Origin: JACMOY01 sp046590855
GTDB taxonomy: Bacteria > Actinomycetota > Actinomycetes > Actinomycetales > Angustibacteraceae
Direction: 5' to 3'
Length of the DNA stretch: 22,008 nucleotides
Assembly (NCBI GenBank): GCA_046590855.1
Contig: JBKJTJ010000242.1
Span: 1-22,008, forward strand
The notes beneath the pieces were generated by a model, which searched no databases, was not told the origin of the DNA, and was given only the letters and a program-made list of their open reading frames with translations. The position numbers and the translations under genes are program-made. Every line of letters starts with the position of its first letter. Positions within the stretch are counted from its first letter, which is position 1. Below, piece by piece: positions 7,278 through 14,422 of the stretch.

Positions 7278-8300
7278 ATGCCGCCCATGAGCTGGCCGGT
7301 GGAGCAGGGCGTGTTCGAGCTGGGCGACGTCGAGGTCGAGCGGGGCGGGGTGATCCGCGACGCACGCCTCGGGTGGCAGACCCACGGCACGCTGAACGCC
7401 GCCCGCGACAACGTGATCGTCTACCCGTGCAGCTACACCGCGACCCATGACGACCTGGCGTGGCTGGTCGGCCCCGACCTGGTGCTCGACCCGACATGGT
7501 GGTTCGTCGTCGTGCCCGACATGTTCTCGAACGGGGTGTCGACCAGCGCCGCCGACACCGAGGACTTCCCCCCGCTGGTGACCATGCGCGACAACGTGCT
7601 CGCCCAGCGCCGGCTGCTCACCGAGCGATTCGGCGTCGACCGGGTGGCCGCGGCCTACGGGTTCTCGATGGGCGCCGGCCAGGCCTACCACTGGGCCGCG
7701 ACCTTCCCCGACGCCGTCGAGCGGGCGATCATCGTCTGCGGCAGCGCCCGCACCTCGGTGCACAACAAGGTGTTCCTGTCCGGCCTGCTGCGCACGCTGG
7801 AGGCTGCACCCGAGCACCTCGGCGACGGCCGGTTCAGCGCCGAGCCCGTCGCCGCGCTCAAGGCGTTCGGCCACATCTACGCCGGCTGGGGGCTGAGCCA
7901 GGACTTCTACCGGGCCGAGCTGTGGCGCACCGAGCTCGGCGCTCCCGACCTCGACACCTTCCTGCGCACCGACTGGGAGGAGGGGTTCGGCGCCAGCCGC
8001 GCCGCGAACCTCTACGCCCAGGCCCGCACCTGGTACGACGCCGACATCAGCGCAGACCCGGCCTACGGCGGCGACCTGGCCGTGGCGCTGGACGCGATCC
8101 GGGCGCGGGTGCTGCTGCTGCCGGGCGAGACCGACCTGTACTTCCGGGTGGCCGACAACGCGGCCGAGCTCGAGCACCTGCGGCACGGTGAGCTGAGCCC
8201 CATCCCGAGCATCTGGGGGCACCGCGCCGGCAGCCCGCAGGGCATCCCCGCCGACACGGCGTTCCTGCGCGACGCCGTCACCCGGTGGCTCGACGCGTGA
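7278..8300 (+). CDS. Alpha/beta-hydrolase, MetX (homoserine acetyltransferase)-like
   Basis: The 340-residue product matches the COG2021 branch of the alpha/beta-hydrolase fold. The nucleophile elbow is GFSMGAGQ with Ser130, the acid is in PGETDLYF (Asp286) and the base in SIWGHRAGSP (His315), so the triad looks complete. The strand WWFVVVPDMFSNG with STS after it corresponds to the loop that shapes the acyl pocket in MetX-type enzymes. It might transfer or remove an acyl group; as the first gene of a glycosyltransferase cluster it could acylate a sugar, but this is inference, and a true methionine-pathway role is less likely because metY or other methionine genes are absent. The start may be 7278 or the ATG at 7287, which sits seven bases after a CACAAT box. 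Two overlapping GTGA signals link its stop to the next gene through a five-codon mini-cistron. Confidence 0.85.
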   Translation: MPPMSWPVEQGVFELGDVEVERGGVIRDARLGWQTHGTLNAARDNVIVYPCSYTATHDDLAWLVGPDLVLDPTWWFVVVPDMFSNGVSTSAADTEDFPPLVTMRDNVLAQRRLLTERFGVDRVAAAYGFSMGAGQAYHWAATFPDAVERAIIVCGSARTSVHNKVFLSGLLRTLEAAPEHLGDGRFSAEPVAALKAFGHIYAGWGLSQDFYRAELWRTELGAPDLDTFLRTDWEEGFGASRAANLYAQARTWYDADISADPAYGGDLAVALDAIRARVLLLPGETDLYFRVADNAAELEHLRHGELSPIPSIWGHRAGSPQGIPADTAFLRDAVTRWLDA

Positions 8301-8314
8301 GCCACGCCGGGTGA
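8297..8314 (+). other. Five-codon mini-cistron between hydrolase and glycosyltransferase
   Basis: A GTG at 8297 overlaps the hydrolase stop (GTGA), reads V-S-H-A-G and stops at 8312-8314, where TGA overlaps the GTG start of the next gene. The motif GTGAGCC occurs at 8297, 8311 and 8318. It looks like a duplicated start region; whether ribosomes use it is unknown. Confidence 0.4.
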
Positions 8315-9372
8315 GCCGTGAGCCGGTGCGGGTGCTGTCGCTGCCCGCGTCCCACGACTACGTCGAGCACCTGCGCGACCCCGCGGTGGGCGGGGTCACC
8401 TGGGTGCGCGGGCCGGACGTCGAGGGCTGGGCCCCGTCGCCCGCGCTCACGCCCAGGTGGGTCGACGCCAGTGCGGACGACGTCGACGTCGTCCACCTGC
8501 ACTTCGGGTTCGACGACCGCACCCCGGCCGAGCTGACGCAGTGGGTGCAACGACTGCACGCCAACGGGATCGCGCTGGTCTACACCGTTCACGACCTGCG
8601 CAACCCGCACCACCGCGACCCGGGTGCCCACGACGCACAGCTCGACGTGCTGGTGACCGCGGCCGACGCCCTCGTGACGCTGACTCCCGGCGCCGCAGCG
8701 CAGATCCGCCGGCGGTGGGGACGTGACGCGCTGGTGGTCCCGCACCCGCACGTCGTCCCCGACGGGATGCTGGTCGCGCCACGACCCGCGCACGACGGGT
8801 ACGTCATCGGCGTCCACCTGAAGAGCCTGCGCGCCAACGTGTCTGGGCTCGCGGTGGTGGCCCCGCTGGTCGACGTCGTCCGCGAGATGCCGGATGCGCG
8901 GCTGGTCGTCGACGTCCACGACGAGCTGCTGCGCACCGACTTCGTCCGCCATGACCCCGAGCTGGTCGCGTTCGTGCGCGCGGCCGCTGAGCGCGGCGAC
9001 CTCACGCTCAACGTGCACCAGCGGTTCGACGACGCGCAGCTGTGGGACTACCTGCTGGGTCTGGACCTGTCGGTGCTGCCGTACGCGTTCGGCACCCACT
9101 CGGGCTGGCTCGAGGCCTGCCACGACCTGGGCACCGCGGTGCTCGCTGCGCGGGTCGGTCACTGGCACGAGCAGCAGCCGGCGCTCGGCTTCGACCTGAT
9201 CCTCGACGCGGACAGCGCGGTGCGGGTCGACGCCGACAGCCTGCACGCGGCGGTGCGGCACGCCCACGCCACCCGTCCGTCATGGCGCGCGGACCCTGCC
9301 GAGCGTCGCCGTCAGCGGGCCGCGATCGCCGTCGCCCACCGCGACCTGTACCGAAGCCTGGTGTCGCCGTGA
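8311..9372 (+). CDS. GT-B glycosyltransferase, family 4-like
   Basis: The 353-residue cytosolic protein shows the GT-B two-Rossmann layout: an N-terminal half with VVHLHFGFDD (61-69) and LVYTVHDLRNPH (89-100), typical acceptor-side motifs of GT4-type enzymes, and a C-terminal half with LNVHQRFDDAQLWDYL and LDLSVLPYAFGTHSGWLEAC, the position where GT4 enzymes place the nucleotide-sugar-binding EX7E region. The second Glu of that motif is not obvious, so it is a divergent member. No membrane segment is present; it probably acts at the inner membrane face on a lipid-linked or protein acceptor, which cannot be named. The GTG start is linked to the hydrolase by a GTGA overlap through a mini-cistron, and its stop overlaps the first of two mini-cistrons before the next glycosyltransferase. 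Confidence 0.85.
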   Translation: MSREPVRVLSLPASHDYVEHLRDPAVGGVTWVRGPDVEGWAPSPALTPRWVDASADDVDVVHLHFGFDDRTPAELTQWVQRLHANGIALVYTVHDLRNPHHRDPGAHDAQLDVLVTAADALVTLTPGAAAQIRRRWGRDALVVPHPHVVPDGMLVAPRPAHDGYVIGVHLKSLRANVSGLAVVAPLVDVVREMPDARLVVDVHDELLRTDFVRHDPELVAFVRAAAERGDLTLNVHQRFDDAQLWDYLLGLDLSVLPYAFGTHSGWLEACHDLGTAVLAARVGHWHEQQPALGFDLILDADSAVRVDADSLHAAVRHAHATRPSWRADPAERRRQRAAIAVAHRDLYRSLVSP

Positions 9373-9406
9373 TCGGCTGCCCGTCGTGATCGGCTGCCAG
9401 TCGTGA
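9369..9406 (+). repeat. 17-bp tandem repeat forming two chained six-codon mini-cistrons
   Basis: Three start regions with period 17 lie at 9369, 9386 and 9403: GTGATCGGCTGCCCGTC, GTGATCGGCTGCCAGTC, then the true gene start GTGATCGGCTACTAC. Read as ORFs they give V-I-G-C-P-S stop and V-I-G-C-Q-S stop, each stop overlapping the next GTG (GTGA), the first GTG also overlapping the upstream gene's stop. The simplest origin is tandem duplication of an ancestral GTGA junction. Confidence 0.85.
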
Positions 9407-10386
9407 TCGGCTACTACGTGCACCACGTCGGCCAGGGCCACCTGCGGCGCCTGGTCGCCGTGGCCGCCCACCTGCGGACGCCGGTCACCGGCCTCAGCTC
9501 GCTGCCCGCCCCACCGGGGTGGTCCGGTGAGTGGGTGCTGCTGCCGCGCGACGACGAGCCGGTGCCGGGGCCGGGCGCCGACGTGACCGCGCACGGTCGG
9601 CTGCACTGGGCCCCGCTCGGCCATCCCGGCCTGCGCTCGCGGATGGCCGGCGTCGCCACCTGGGTCGAGCGGACGGCGCCCGCGCTGGTGGTGGCGGACG
9701 TCTCGGTCGAGGTGGCGCTGCTCGCCCGCCTGATGGGTGCCCGGGTGGCGCTGATGGCGATGGCCGGCGACCGCGACGACGCCCCGCACCGCCTCGCCCA
9801 CGACGTCGCCGACGCCCTGGTGGCGCCGTGGCCGGCGCTGGCCGCCGAACCCGGCTGGCCGCAGGGCTGGCACGACAAGACCGCGTACGTCGGTGCCTTC
9901 TCGCGCTTCGACGGCCGGTCGGTCATCGACCACCCCGGCGGGCAGCGGGTGCTGGTGCTGTGGGGGTCGGGTGGCGACGACGTCACCGACGACCAGCGGC
10001 GTGCCGCTCGCGAGGCCACCCCCGGCTGGGAGTGGACCTACCGGCTCGGCGGGAACGGGCCGGACGACGTCTGGGCGGACCTGGTGGCGGCGGACGTGGT
10101 GGTGGTGCACGGCGGCAGCAACGCGGTGGCCGAGGTGGCTGCGGCCCGGCGTCCGGCGGTCGTGGTGGCGCAGGCCCGGCCGTTCGACGAGCAGGTGGCG
10201 CGCGCCCGGGCGGTCGACGCCGCGGGCATCGCGCGCGGGCTCGACCGGTGGCCGCCGGCGCAGGACTGGCCGGGGCTGCTCGACGACGCGCTGCGCCGCG
10301 GCGGCGCGGGTTGGGCGCGGTGGTCGCCCGGCGACGGCGCCCAGCGGGCCGCGGCGGCCCTGGACGCGCTGGCCGGTGCCAGATGA
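9403..10386 (+). CDS. GT-B glycosyltransferase, MurG/GT28-like
   Basis: The 327-residue protein starts with IGYYVHHVGQGHLRR, the N-terminal Gly/His loop of MurG-like and undecaprenyl-linked-sugar transferases that glycosylate lipid-linked acceptors. In the C-terminal domain, residues 230-265 carry ADVVVVHGGSN (236-240) followed by AEVAAARRPAVVVAQARPFDEQ, the conserved nucleotide-binding region of GT28 enzymes (GxxT/S..E then D/FxxQ). There is no membrane segment; peripheral membrane association is expected. The GTG start is the third copy of a 17-bp repeat, and the stop overlaps the ATG of the following GT2 gene (ATGA). Substrate and acceptor are unknown; a real MurG role is unlikely because no division or cell-wall genes surround it. 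Confidence 0.85.
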   Translation: MIGYYVHHVGQGHLRRLVAVAAHLRTPVTGLSSLPAPPGWSGEWVLLPRDDEPVPGPGADVTAHGRLHWAPLGHPGLRSRMAGVATWVERTAPALVVADVSVEVALLARLMGARVALMAMAGDRDDAPHRLAHDVADALVAPWPALAAEPGWPQGWHDKTAYVGAFSRFDGRSVIDHPGGQRVLVLWGSGGDDVTDDQRRAAREATPGWEWTYRLGGNGPDDVWADLVAADVVVVHGGSNAVAEVAAARRPAVVVAQARPFDEQVARARAVDAAGIARGLDRWPPAQDWPGLLDDALRRGGAGWARWSPGDGAQRAAAALDALAGAR

Positions 10387-11246
10387 CCGCGCCGCGGTTG
10401 GGCGTGGTCACGATCGTCAGGGGTCGGCACGACCACCTGACCAACCAGCTGGAGGGGTTGCGCCGCAGCACCATCAGCCCCGATGTGCAGGTCATCGCGG
10501 CGATGGGCGATCCCGACGTGGCAGGTGTCGTCGCCGAAGCCGACCCGCCCTGGCCCGCGCGGGTGGTCCCGGTCGACGTCTCGGCGTCCGGTGAGCTGCC
10601 GCTGGCCCGAGCCCGCAACGCCGCGGCGGCCCGGGCGATCGAGCTGGGCGCCGAGCTGCTGGTGTTCTTGGACGTCGACTGCGTGCCCGCGCCGGCCCTG
10701 CTCACGCGCTACCTCGCGGCCGCCCAGCGGGTCACCGCGGCGCAGCCGTGGGTGCTGTGCGGCCCGGTGCACTACCTGCCGCCGCCGGGCCCCGGCGGCT
10801 ACCCGCTCGACGCGCTGGCCGGGCTGGCCGGCCCGCACCAGGCCCGCCCCGCGCCCCCCGACGGCGTACTGGTGCAGGCCGACGACCTGCGGCTGTTCTG
10901 GTCGCTGTCGTTCGCGATCCTCGCCACGAGCTGGGTGGGCACCGGCGGGTTCTGCGAGGACTACGAGGGCTACGGCGGTGAGGACACCGACTTCGCGGCG
11001 ACCTTGGGCGCGGCGGACGGCGCCATGTTCTGGGTGGGCGGCGCGACGGCCTACCACCAGCACCACGAGGTCGAGTCACCGCCGACCCGGCACGCCGCCG
11101 CGATCGTCCGCAACGCGAACCTGTTCTACGAGCGCTGGGGCTGGTTCCCCATGCTGGGCTGGCTCGAGGCGTTCACCGAGATGGGCGTGGCCCACCTGGA
11201 CACCGGCTCTGTCAGGTGGCGCACCGGGCCGGCCAGCTCGGCGTAG
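10383..11246 (+). CDS. GT-A glycosyltransferase, family 2
   Basis: The 287-residue cytosolic protein has the GT2 opening VVTIVRGRHDHLTNQLEGL (8-26), an SGELPLARARNAAAARA donor-loop segment, the metal-binding FLDVDC motif (Asp97, Asp99) and the C-terminal acceptor motif GYGGEDTDFA (196-205) found in galactosyltransferase-type GT2 enzymes (glyco_transf_7C). All key residues appear intact. The ATG overlaps the upstream stop (ATGA), so it is coupled to the MurG-like gene. The last 121 bases overlap the end of the convergent GT4 gene; the likely natural protein end near VRWRT means the overlap is mostly in poorly conserved tails. The paralogue at 14419 has the same architecture. Confidence 0.9.
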   Translation: MTAPRLGVVTIVRGRHDHLTNQLEGLRRSTISPDVQVIAAMGDPDVAGVVAEADPPWPARVVPVDVSASGELPLARARNAAAARAIELGAELLVFLDVDCVPAPALLTRYLAAAQRVTAAQPWVLCGPVHYLPPPGPGGYPLDALAGLAGPHQARPAPPDGVLVQADDLRLFWSLSFAILATSWVGTGGFCEDYEGYGGEDTDFAATLGAADGAMFWVGGATAYHQHHEVESPPTRHAAAIVRNANLFYERWGWFPMLGWLEAFTEMGVAHLDTGSVRWRTGPASSA

Positions 11247-12316
11247 ATGCCCTCGTAGCGGTCGACCATCGCCTCGTGCGAGAGGTGGGCGACGGCGTGC
11301 CGGCGTACCGCGGCGCGGTCGAGCGCCTCTGCGGCGGGGATCGCGGCCGCCAACCCCGCGACGTCCCCCGGCTCGACCAGACGACCCAGACCGGCGTGGC
11401 TCAGCACCTCGGGCACCCCGCCTCGCGCGAACGTCACGACCGGTGTGCCGCAGGCCAGGGCCTCGGCCACGACCAGCCCGAACGGCTCGTCCCACATGGG
11501 GGTGGCCAGCACCGCCGACGCGCGGCCGACCGCGGCCGCGAGCTCGCGCTGGTCGAGGTGCCCCAGGTAGGTGACGCCGTGGCCCAGGTGCGGGCGGATC
11601 ACGGCGTCGACGTACGTCGGGTCGCTGACCGGCCCGGCCAGGCTCAGGTGCCGTCCGGCCCGGCGGGCCGCCTCGATCGCCAGGTGGGGGGCCTTCTCGC
11701 TCACCAGACGCCCCGACCACAGCAGGTCGCCGCCGCCGGGTCCGCGCGGCCAGCGCCGCAGGTCGACGCCGTTGGGCACGACGTGCGGCGCGTCGGCGAG
11801 GGTGGCGGCCCACTGCTTCGCCGTGTGGATGCTCACGCTGGCGAACGCGGTGCCGTGCCCCCCGCCGATGGCGACCGCGGACTCCAGCCACGGCGTCGGG
11901 GGGGTGTGCAGCGTCGTCAGCATCGGCACTGACAGCGACGGAGCCATCGCCACCGGCAGGTGGTGCAGCGAGTGGTTGTGGACGACGTCGAAGCTCCGCC
12001 CGAGCGGACCGGCCAGCGCCAGCATCAGCCGCAGGTGCTCGTGGTGGTCGCTGAGGAAGTCGCGGTCGGGCATCGAGGGGTCGGTGGTGGCCAGAGCCGT
12101 CGGGTCCCACCCGCCGGCGGTGAAGACGTGCCTGGGGTCCGCGTGGTCCGAGCCCTGGGCCGCGAACAGCGAGACGGTGTGGCCGCGCGCTCGCAGGGCC
12201 CCGGCCAGGTCGTGCACGTGGGCCTCCAGGCCACCGGCGAACGGCTCGCGGATCGGGTGCCGCGACGGGGCGATCAGCGCCACCCGCATCCGGGGTGCGA
12301 TGCGCAGCAGCTCCAT
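11126..12316 (-). CDS. Glycosyltransferase family 4
   Basis: The 396-residue product (ATG at 12314-12316) has N-terminal motifs RVALIAPSRHPIREPFAGGLEAHVHDLA (retaining GT4 acceptor loop), VVHNHSLHHLP, the phosphate-contact SGRLVSEKAP (201-210), and the catalytic/donor EX7E segment DEPFGLVVAEALACGTPVV (Glu277, Glu285). This is a canonical, probably active GT4 using a nucleotide sugar. A longer frame to 12514 exists, but its first 66 residues are Pro/Arg-rich, unlike the family, and overlap the divergent promoter, so I chose Met67, which has an AGGG at usable spacing. It is the only - strand gene within the glycosyltransferase cluster. The C-terminal ~33 residues beyond IYAELAG have no family counterpart and are antisense to the convergent GT2 gene. 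Confidence 0.88.
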   Translation of the reverse strand: MELLRIAPRMRVALIAPSRHPIREPFAGGLEAHVHDLAGALRARGHTVSLFAAQGSDHADPRHVFTAGGWDPTALATTDPSMPDRDFLSDHHEHLRLMLALAGPLGRSFDVVHNHSLHHLPVAMAPSLSVPMLTTLHTPPTPWLESAVAIGGGHGTAFASVSIHTAKQWAATLADAPHVVPNGVDLRRWPRGPGGGDLLWSGRLVSEKAPHLAIEAARRAGRHLSLAGPVSDPTYVDAVIRPHLGHGVTYLGHLDQRELAAAVGRASAVLATPMWDEPFGLVVAEALACGTPVVTFARGGVPEVLSHAGLGRLVEPGDVAGLAAAIPAAEALDRAAVRRHAVAHLSHEAMVDRYEGIYAELAGPVRHLTEPVSRWATPISVNASSQPSMGNQPQRS

Positions 12317-12512
12317 CGGCGGGCCCTGCTCGAACGGGTCACGAGGCAGCCAGGGGGCATGTCGCAGCACGATGACCCTCCCCGGTCGAGTTTGTCCGGG
12401 TCTGCCCGGGTCCTCACCCATGACAGCACGGGTGGGCCCCCCCGGCACGTTGATCATGGTGCTTCGGCGGTCCAGGAGGTGGGGGCGACCGCCCGCGGCT
12501 AGGGTCGCGGGC
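12317..12512. other. Divergent intergenic region between GT4 and WcbI genes
   Basis: These 196 bases hold the upstream signals for both genes. On the + side a TAGGGT box (12500-12505) sits in the loop of an inverted repeat CCCGCG/CGCGGG (12492-12497 and 12506-12511). On the - side I see no clear -10 element. In-frame Met codons for a longer GT4 occur at 12457 and 12421 but lack ribosome sites. Confidence 0.5.
12500..12505 (+). promoter_or_regulatory. Predicted -10 box of the WcbI-family gene
   Basis: TAGGGT matches TANNNT and ends seven bases before the ATG at 12513, so the transcript would start at or one base before the start codon (leaderless or nearly so). The box is flanked by six-base inverted arms. 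The AGGG within it could alternatively serve as a ribosome site of a longer transcript. Confidence 0.4.
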
Positions 12513-13445
12513 ATGGCGGCGCCTGCGCGACCGAGCCCCGACCAGGGCCGGCGAGAGCACTACGGCGAGTTCTACGGGCTGCGTCCGCTGCCGCACGACG
12601 GCCGGCCGCTGCTGCTCGTGCACGGCAACTGCCAGGCCGAGGCGCTGCGTGTCCTGCTGGCCGGCGTCGGCGAGCACCGGACGGTGCGGGTGCCGCCGGT
12701 GCACGAGCTGGAGGCCGACGACCTGCCGCACCTGGACCGCGCCCTCGCCGCCACCACGGTGCTGGTGGCCCAGCCGGTGCGAGCCGACTACCGAGACCTG
12801 CCGCTCGGCACCGCCCAGGTCGCCGACCGGCTGGCCCACGGCTGCGTCATGGTCGTCATCCCCTCGGTCCGGTACGCCGGGCTGTTCCCCTTCCAGGCGA
12901 TCGTGCGGGCTCCCGGGGTCGGCGACCCGCCCGTGGCGCCGTACCACGACCTGCGCACCCTGGCCGAGGCCGTGACGGGCACCCGGCCCGGTGCCCCCGT
13001 CGACGCGGCCGCCTACCGCGAGGTCGCCAGGGCGTCGGTCGACGAGCTGGCGCGCCGCGAGCGGCGGCACGGTGCGGTCGTCGTCAGCGACCTGCTCGGG
13101 CCCGCCGGCGCCGGCGCCGTCCACACCGTCAACCACCCGGGCAACGAGGTGCTGCGCGGCCTGGCGGGCCGGGTGCTCGCCCGCCTCGGACACGACGTCG
13201 AGGTGCCCGACCCCGGCCGGACGCTGCTCGACAGCGTGCACACCCCGCTGGACGTCGAGGTGCTCGACGCGCTCGGTCTCGACGTCGCGGCCGCCCGCGC
13301 CGACTGGCTGGTCGGTGGCCAGGTCGTCGAGGACGGCGCTGTGCGCGAGGCCCAGCTGCAGTTCTACGCCGAGCACCCGCAGGTGGTCCCGGCGGGGCTC
13401 GAGCGGCACCGCGCCACCATGTCGCTGCTCGGCCTGGTGACGTGA
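12513..13445 (+). CDS. WcbI-family polysaccharide biosynthesis protein
   Basis: The 310-residue protein carries the hallmark of the WcbI family near its N-terminus: LLLVHGNCQAEALRVLL (HGNCQ at 37-41), followed by a Rossmann-like alternation and the VMVVIPSVRYAGLFPFQ segment and a C-terminal PGNEVLR/HPGN motif. WcbI was first described in capsule clusters of Burkholderia and binds coenzyme A; it is thought to act in sugar acylation, though the reaction is not settled. Here it lies between glycosyltransferases, supporting a glycan-modification role. The in-frame ORF begins much earlier (11571), but everything before 12513 is antisense to the GT4 gene. The stop overlaps the next GTG (GTGA), so it is coupled to the downstream glycosyltransferase. 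Confidence 0.85.
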   Translation: MAAPARPSPDQGRREHYGEFYGLRPLPHDGRPLLLVHGNCQAEALRVLLAGVGEHRTVRVPPVHELEADDLPHLDRALAATTVLVAQPVRADYRDLPLGTAQVADRLAHGCVMVVIPSVRYAGLFPFQAIVRAPGVGDPPVAPYHDLRTLAEAVTGTRPGAPVDAAAYREVARASVDELARRERRHGAVVVSDLLGPAGAGAVHTVNHPGNEVLRGLAGRVLARLGHDVEVPDPGRTLLDSVHTPLDVEVLDALGLDVAAARADWLVGGQVVEDGAVREAQLQFYAEHPQVVPAGLERHRATMSLLGLVT

Positions 13446-14422
13446 GCGGACTGCGCCACCTGGTGGTGGGGCCCGTCGAGCACGGGGTCACCCGCCTGGC
13501 GCTGGCGCTGTCGGCCGGCGCGGACCTCGTCCGGCTGCCCACCGCGGTCGGCCCCCACGACCTGGGCGCGCTGCGCGCCCAGGTGGCCGGTGGGCGCACC
13601 CACGCCCACGTCACCGACCGACTGTTCGGCCGTTCGCCCGAGCAGGCGCAGGCGGTGCTCACGGCGCTCGCCGAGGCGACCGCGCTCAGCGTCACCCTCC
13701 ACGACCTGCCGCAGCCCTCCGACGGGCCGCTGTCGATGCCGCGCCGGGCGGCCTGCTACGCCGCCGTCGCCCGATCCAGCCGGCGCGTCGTCGTGAGCAG
13801 CGAGCACGAGCGGGCGCTGCTGGCCGACTGCCTCGGGCCCGGCCCCGTCCCCGACGTCGCCGTGGTGCCGCTGCCGATCGACGCCGAGCCGCTGGCGTCC
13901 GGTGACCGGCCCGCCCGGACGCCGGACATCGGCCTGCTGGGGTTCGTCTACCCCGGCAAGGGCCACCTCGAGGTGCTGGAGGCGCTCGACACGCTGCCCC
14001 CGGACGTCGGCGTCCTGGTGCTCGGTCGCGCCTCGGACGGCCACGAGGACCTGCTCGACGAGCTCGCCGCCCGGGCCCGCGAGGTCGGCCGGCGGTGGTG
14101 CGTCACGGGGTACCTGGCGGACGCCCAGCTCGTGCACCGGCTGCGCGCCGTCGCCGTGGCGGTCGCGGCGCACCGGCACCTGTCGGCGTCCGGCTCGATC
14201 GGCACCTGGCTCGCGGTGGGCCGGCGGCCGCTGGTGCCCCGCGGGCGTTACGTCGACGAGCTGGCGCGGCGGCTGCCGGGCGCGCTGACCGTCTACGACG
14301 ACCTGCCGGCTGCGCTGCGAAGGGCCGTGGCTGACCCGGCGTCGACGTGGCTGGCTCCTGGCACGCCGATCGGGCCGAGCACCGCCGAGGTGGCGCGCCG
14401 GTACGCCGAGGTGCTGGCGTGA
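13442..14422 (+). CDS. GT-B glycosyltransferase, family 4-like, divergent
   Basis: The 326-residue protein shows a short GT-B fold: SVTLHDLPQPSDG and RRVVVSSEHERALL in the first half (acceptor and linker regions of GT4), VAVVPLPIDAEPL at the domain crossover, then GLLGFVYPGKGHLEVLEAL, matching the GT4 phosphate-contact loop, and CVTGYLADAQLVHRLRAVAVAVAAHRHLSASGSIGTWLA. The catalytic EX7E is replaced by a Ser/His-rich loop, so activity on a sugar donor is uncertain. The GTG start and stop both overlap their neighbours by four bases (GTGA on each side), linking it tightly to WcbI and the following GT2. No membrane segments. Confidence 0.82.
   Translation: MSGLRHLVVGPVEHGVTRLALALSAGADLVRLPTAVGPHDLGALRAQVAGGRTHAHVTDRLFGRSPEQAQAVLTALAEATALSVTLHDLPQPSDGPLSMPRRAACYAAVARSSRRVVVSSEHERALLADCLGPGPVPDVAVVPLPIDAEPLASGDRPARTPDIGLLGFVYPGKGHLEVLEALDTLPPDVGVLVLGRASDGHEDLLDELAARAREVGRRWCVTGYLADAQLVHRLRAVAVAVAAHRHLSASGSIGTWLAVGRRPLVPRGRYVDELARRLPGALTVYDDLPAALRRAVADPASTWLAPGTPIGPSTAEVARRYAEVLA

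Noticed and set aside
7239..8222. - strand ORF opposite the alpha/beta hydrolase
   Set aside because: No domain, Val/Gly/Arg-biased, while the + strand frame has an intact catalytic triad.
11571..12512. Upstream extension of the WcbI reading frame
   Set aside because: Antisense to the GT4 gene and unlike any WcbI protein; the ATG at 12513 has its own promoter box and gives the usual length.
12317..12514. N-terminal extension of the GT4 to the TTG/ATG-like start at 12514
   Set aside because: Adds 66 Pro/Arg-rich residues not typical of GT4 enzymes and would overlap the divergent WcbI start.
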